This document shows, piece by piece, positions 21,312 through 23,390 of a stretch of DNA of 23,390 nt. Origin of the DNA: Acidaminobacter sp. (GTDB taxonomy: Bacteria > Bacillota_A > Clostridia > Peptostreptococcales > Acidaminobacteraceae); assembly GCA_009881125.1 (NCBI GenBank), contig WXFH01000050.1:1-23390 (forward strand), read 5' to 3'. Positions within the stretch are counted from its first letter, which is position 1, and every line of letters starts with the position of its first letter. The position numbers and the translations under genes are program-made. Below the pieces are notes generated by a model. The model did not search any database and was not told the origin of the DNA. It saw nothing but the letters and a program-made list of their open reading frames with translations.

Positions 21312-22520
21312 CTATTCGAAAAGCGTCAGGTAGTCGCCGTAGCCCTCTTCCTCAAGATCCTCAACCGGCACAAACCTCAAGGAAGCCGAATTGATACAAT
21401 ATCGCAGCCCCGTCGGGTCAGGTCCATCCTCGAAAACATGCCCGAGATGGGAATCCCCCAGACGGCTGCGCACCTCCACCCGGGCCATGCCCAGGGTCAA
21501 ATCCGCAAACTCCCGCACCGTCCCAGACTCAATAGGCTGCGTAAAGCTCGGCCAGCCTGTCCCGGAATCAAATTTGTCCAGCGAGCTAAACAGAGGCTCC
21601 CCGGACACCGCGTCCACATAGATCCCGGCATCCTTCAGGTCATGATACGGATTGTCAAAGGCCCGCTCCGTCCCATCCGCCTGTGTCACCTCAATCGCCA
21701 AATCATCCAGCGATGCCACCCGCGTCTCCAAATGGTAGAAGCCGTCCACAACCCGGTCCCCCCAAACCTCAGCCAGCCATTCATCCCGCCCGCTGGCCGT
21801 CCGGTAGGCCTCATAGTTCGACGAATTCAAGTCGCAAAAATCCTGATGGTAGTCCTCCGCCAGATAGAAACCCGTCAAATCCCGCACCTCCGTCACCACG
21901 GGCGCATCAAACACACCCGTCGCGTTCAGCCGTGCGACCAGATCCTCCGCCACCGCCCGCTCCGCCTCATCAGCCACGAAGATTGCCGTCCGGTACTGCG
22001 GCCCCCGGTCGTAGAACTGGCCACCATCGTCCGTTGGGTCGATGTGCGTCAGAAAATACCGCACCAGCTGCTCGTAATCCACCCTTTCAGCGTCATAAAA
22101 CACCTTGACCGCCTCGTAATGGGCCGTCTCCTTGCTGGACACCGCCTCATAAGTCGCATCGCCCTCAGCACCCCCCGAGTAGCCCGACACGACCTCCACG
22201 ACCCCGCGCAGCTTCTGAAAATCAGACTCCGTACACCAGAAGCAGCCACCCGCGAACACCGCCGACTCATAAGCCTCCAGCGCCTCCAGATCCAGCGCGG
22301 GCATTGCCGTCGGCAGTGGCTCAGCCCCACCAGCCGGCGCCTGTGAAGGTGCCTGGACCCCACACCCGCCGAGGCCAATAGCCAGCGCGGTCACCGTCAG
22401 GATCCCAAAAGCCCTCAAAAACTTCTTCTGCCGATGGTCCCTTCCATCAACACCCCCGCCTTCAGAAGCGGTCCGGCCAAATCTACGACGCCAAAAGATA
22501 TCACCTAACCGGTTTCTCAT
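21312..22520 (-). CDS. msrAB: Membrane-anchored methionine sulfoxide reductase MsrAB lipoprotein
   Basis: 402-aa fusion that reduces both S- and R-methionine sulfoxide in exported proteins. Residues 34-53 form a lipoprotein signal ([20 protein letters not shown], lipid Cys53). The MsrA domain (about 86-240) has GCFWC with catalytic Cys93. The MsrB domain (about 265-390) has [17 protein letters not shown] and [11 protein letters not shown] with catalytic Cys375; the zinc CxxC pairs of many MsrB proteins are not seen. The ATG at 22520 has AGGAGG 8 nt upstream. The 33 residues before the hydrophobic stretch are unusually long and include a copy of the ACCATCGGC motif. It stands next to mutY, fitting an oxidative-damage theme, but is transcribed separately. 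Confidence 0.93.
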   Translation of the reverse strand: MRNRLGDIFWRRRFGRTASEGGGVDGRDHRQKKFLRAFGILTVTALAIGLGGCGVQAPSQAPAGGAEPLPTAMPALDLEALEAYESAVFAGGCFWCTESDFQKLRGVVEVVSGYSGGAEGDATYEAVSSKETAHYEAVKVFYDAERVDYEQLVRYFLTHIDPTDDGGQFYDRGPQYRTAIFVADEAERAVAEDLVARLNATGVFDAPVVTEVRDLTGFYLAEDYHQDFCDLNSSNYEAYRTASGRDEWLAEVWGDRVVDGFYHLETRVASLDDLAIEVTQADGTERAFDNPYHDLKDAGIYVDAVSGEPLFSSLDKFDSGTGWPSFTQPIESGTVREFADLTLGMARVEVRSRLGDSHLGHVFEDGPDPTGLRYCINSASLRFVPVEDLEEEGYGDYLTLFE

Positions 22521-22742
22521 AGCCCTATACCTCCTGATCTCCAGTGAGACCATTCAAAAAAAACAAGCAACAACGATACTCAAACTTACTTTGGATTTAT
22601 ACCCATTTTGCGACCGTTACAATCGGCTGAGCCACCGCCTTAATCCTTTTCTAATCTCTTCAACTCTCAACGGATCGTGCTATACTGAAATTAACGAAAA
22701 GCGGACAAAAAAGACGTCACACGAACGAAGGGAGGCCCCGCC

Positions 22743-23390
22743 ATGACCCACACCGACCTCACCACAGGCGACATCAAAGCCCACATCAAGCGCCTGACCA
22801 TCCCCGCCAGCATTGGGTGGTTCTTCAACACCATGTTCAACGTAGTGGACACCTTCTATGCCGGGAAGATCAGCACCACTGCCCTGGCGGGGCTCTCCAT
22901 GTCCTTTCCCATCTTCTTCATGGTGATCGCATTCAGCTCGGGGCTGGGCACCGGGTCCACCGCCCTAATCTCGAACGCCCTCGGCCGGAAGTCCCGGGAG
23001 GACTACCACCGGCTGGGACTCAACGCCCTGGTTCTGGCCTGGATCCTGGGACTAGGCCTCATGGCAGTGGGACTCCTTGCCGGACGTCCAATTTTTGAGC
23101 TCATGGGTGCCGGGGGCGAGGTGCTGGATTACGGGGTCCGCTACATCGATGTGATCTTTTTGGGCGCGGTCTTCTTCATCTCCAATCACATATTGAATGC
23201 CATGCTGGCTTCCCAGGGGGATACCCGTTCCAACCGGAACTATCTGTTTGTGGCCTTCGTGCTCAACATCATCCTGGATCCTATTTTCATGTTCGGGTGG
23301 CTGGGTTTTCCGGCCATGGGCACCGCGGGCGTGGCCCTCGCCACCATTCTGGTGCAGCTCTACGGCAATGTCTATCTGGCCAGGAAGGTC
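22743..23390 (+). CDS. MATE family multidrug efflux transporter, 3' end outside the window
   Basis: The first 216 codons of a membrane transporter that exports drugs or toxic metabolites using an Na+ or H+ gradient. The start MTHTDLTTGDIKAHIKRLTI leads into PASIGWFFNTMFNVVDTFYAGKI, a clear MatE N-terminal signature, then ALAGLSMSFPIFFMVIAFSSGLGTGSTALIS and four or more further membrane segments. The ATG follows GGGAGG. A possible -10 (TATACT, 22681-22686) lies upstream in a 222-bp divergent gap with msrAB; no convincing -35 is seen. Substrate unknown. Confidence 0.93.
   Translation, partial: MTHTDLTTGDIKAHIKRLTIPASIGWFFNTMFNVVDTFYAGKISTTALAGLSMSFPIFFMVIAFSSGLGTGSTALISNALGRKSREDYHRLGLNALVLAWILGLGLMAVGLLAGRPIFELMGAGGEVLDYGVRYIDVIFLGAVFFISNHILNAMLASQGDTRSNRNYLFVAFVLNIILDPIFMFGWLGFPAMGTAGVALATILVQLYGNVYLARKV

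Noticed and set aside
21018..22346. 442-codon plus-strand open frame opposite mutY and msrAB
   Set aside because: It is the antisense of two clear conserved genes, with a low-complexity Pro/Arg/His composition and no family motif.

Overview
The window looks like chromosomal DNA of an anaerobic, probably clostridial, Firmicute. Reasons: strong AGGAGG-type ribosome binding sites, TTGACA/TATAAT-type promoters, GTG starts, many U-tailed terminators, an LPKTG cell-wall adhesin with a class D-like sortase, a GEMM-I cyclic-di-GMP riboswitch, a flavodiiron protein, an FNR-like regulator and an AbgT transporter. I cannot name the species. No rRNA, tRNA, CRISPR array or intact transposase was found.

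Layout. (1) 1-4053 is a cell-surface block: the 3' end of a repeat-rich LPKTG adhesin, a sortase, then a c-di-GMP-I riboswitch controlling a secreted transglutaminase-like protein, ending in a possibly structured transcribed region and a terminator. (2) 4161-8908 holds small metabolic and stress genes: a RibD-C/DHFR-like reductase, a YqxD/YaiI protein, a MarR-nitroreductase pair with a very clear promoter/operator, and a lipoprotein - D-cysteine desulfhydrase - C_GCAxxG_C_C operon. (3) 9199-10452 is a stand-alone AAA/DUF4143 ATPase, followed by a 0.5-kb repeat-rich intergenic region. (4) 10988-13896 is an AbgT transporter followed by an M20 peptidase, read as one unit. (5) 14339-17487 is an O2/NO-defence block: an FNR-like regulator with a plausible Fe-S cysteine set, a divergent RIC (YtfE/ScdA) di-iron repair protein with an FNR-type box at about -41.5, and an FprA flavodiiron protein. 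(6) 17596-19090 is a second DUF4143 ATPase lying between two 73-bp direct repeats. (7) 19124-22520 is an oxidative-damage group: a Nudix hydrolase, MutY and a membrane-anchored MsrAB lipoprotein. (8) A MATE efflux pump runs off the right edge.

The least ordinary material is non-coding. The 9-mer ACCATCGGC (either strand) occurs 14 times, against about 0.2 expected for a random 9-mer. A separate family of 24-bp-periodic or palindromic elements (cores GGTGTCTGACACC, GTGCCTGTCACC, GGGGACAGGTACAA) sits in at least nine gaps between genes. These two repeat families, the FNR-box architecture, the riboswitch-controlled surface gene, the apparently leaderless marR transcript and the repeat-bounded ATPase cassette are the main leads. 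All functions are inferred from sequence motifs read by eye; no database search was run.
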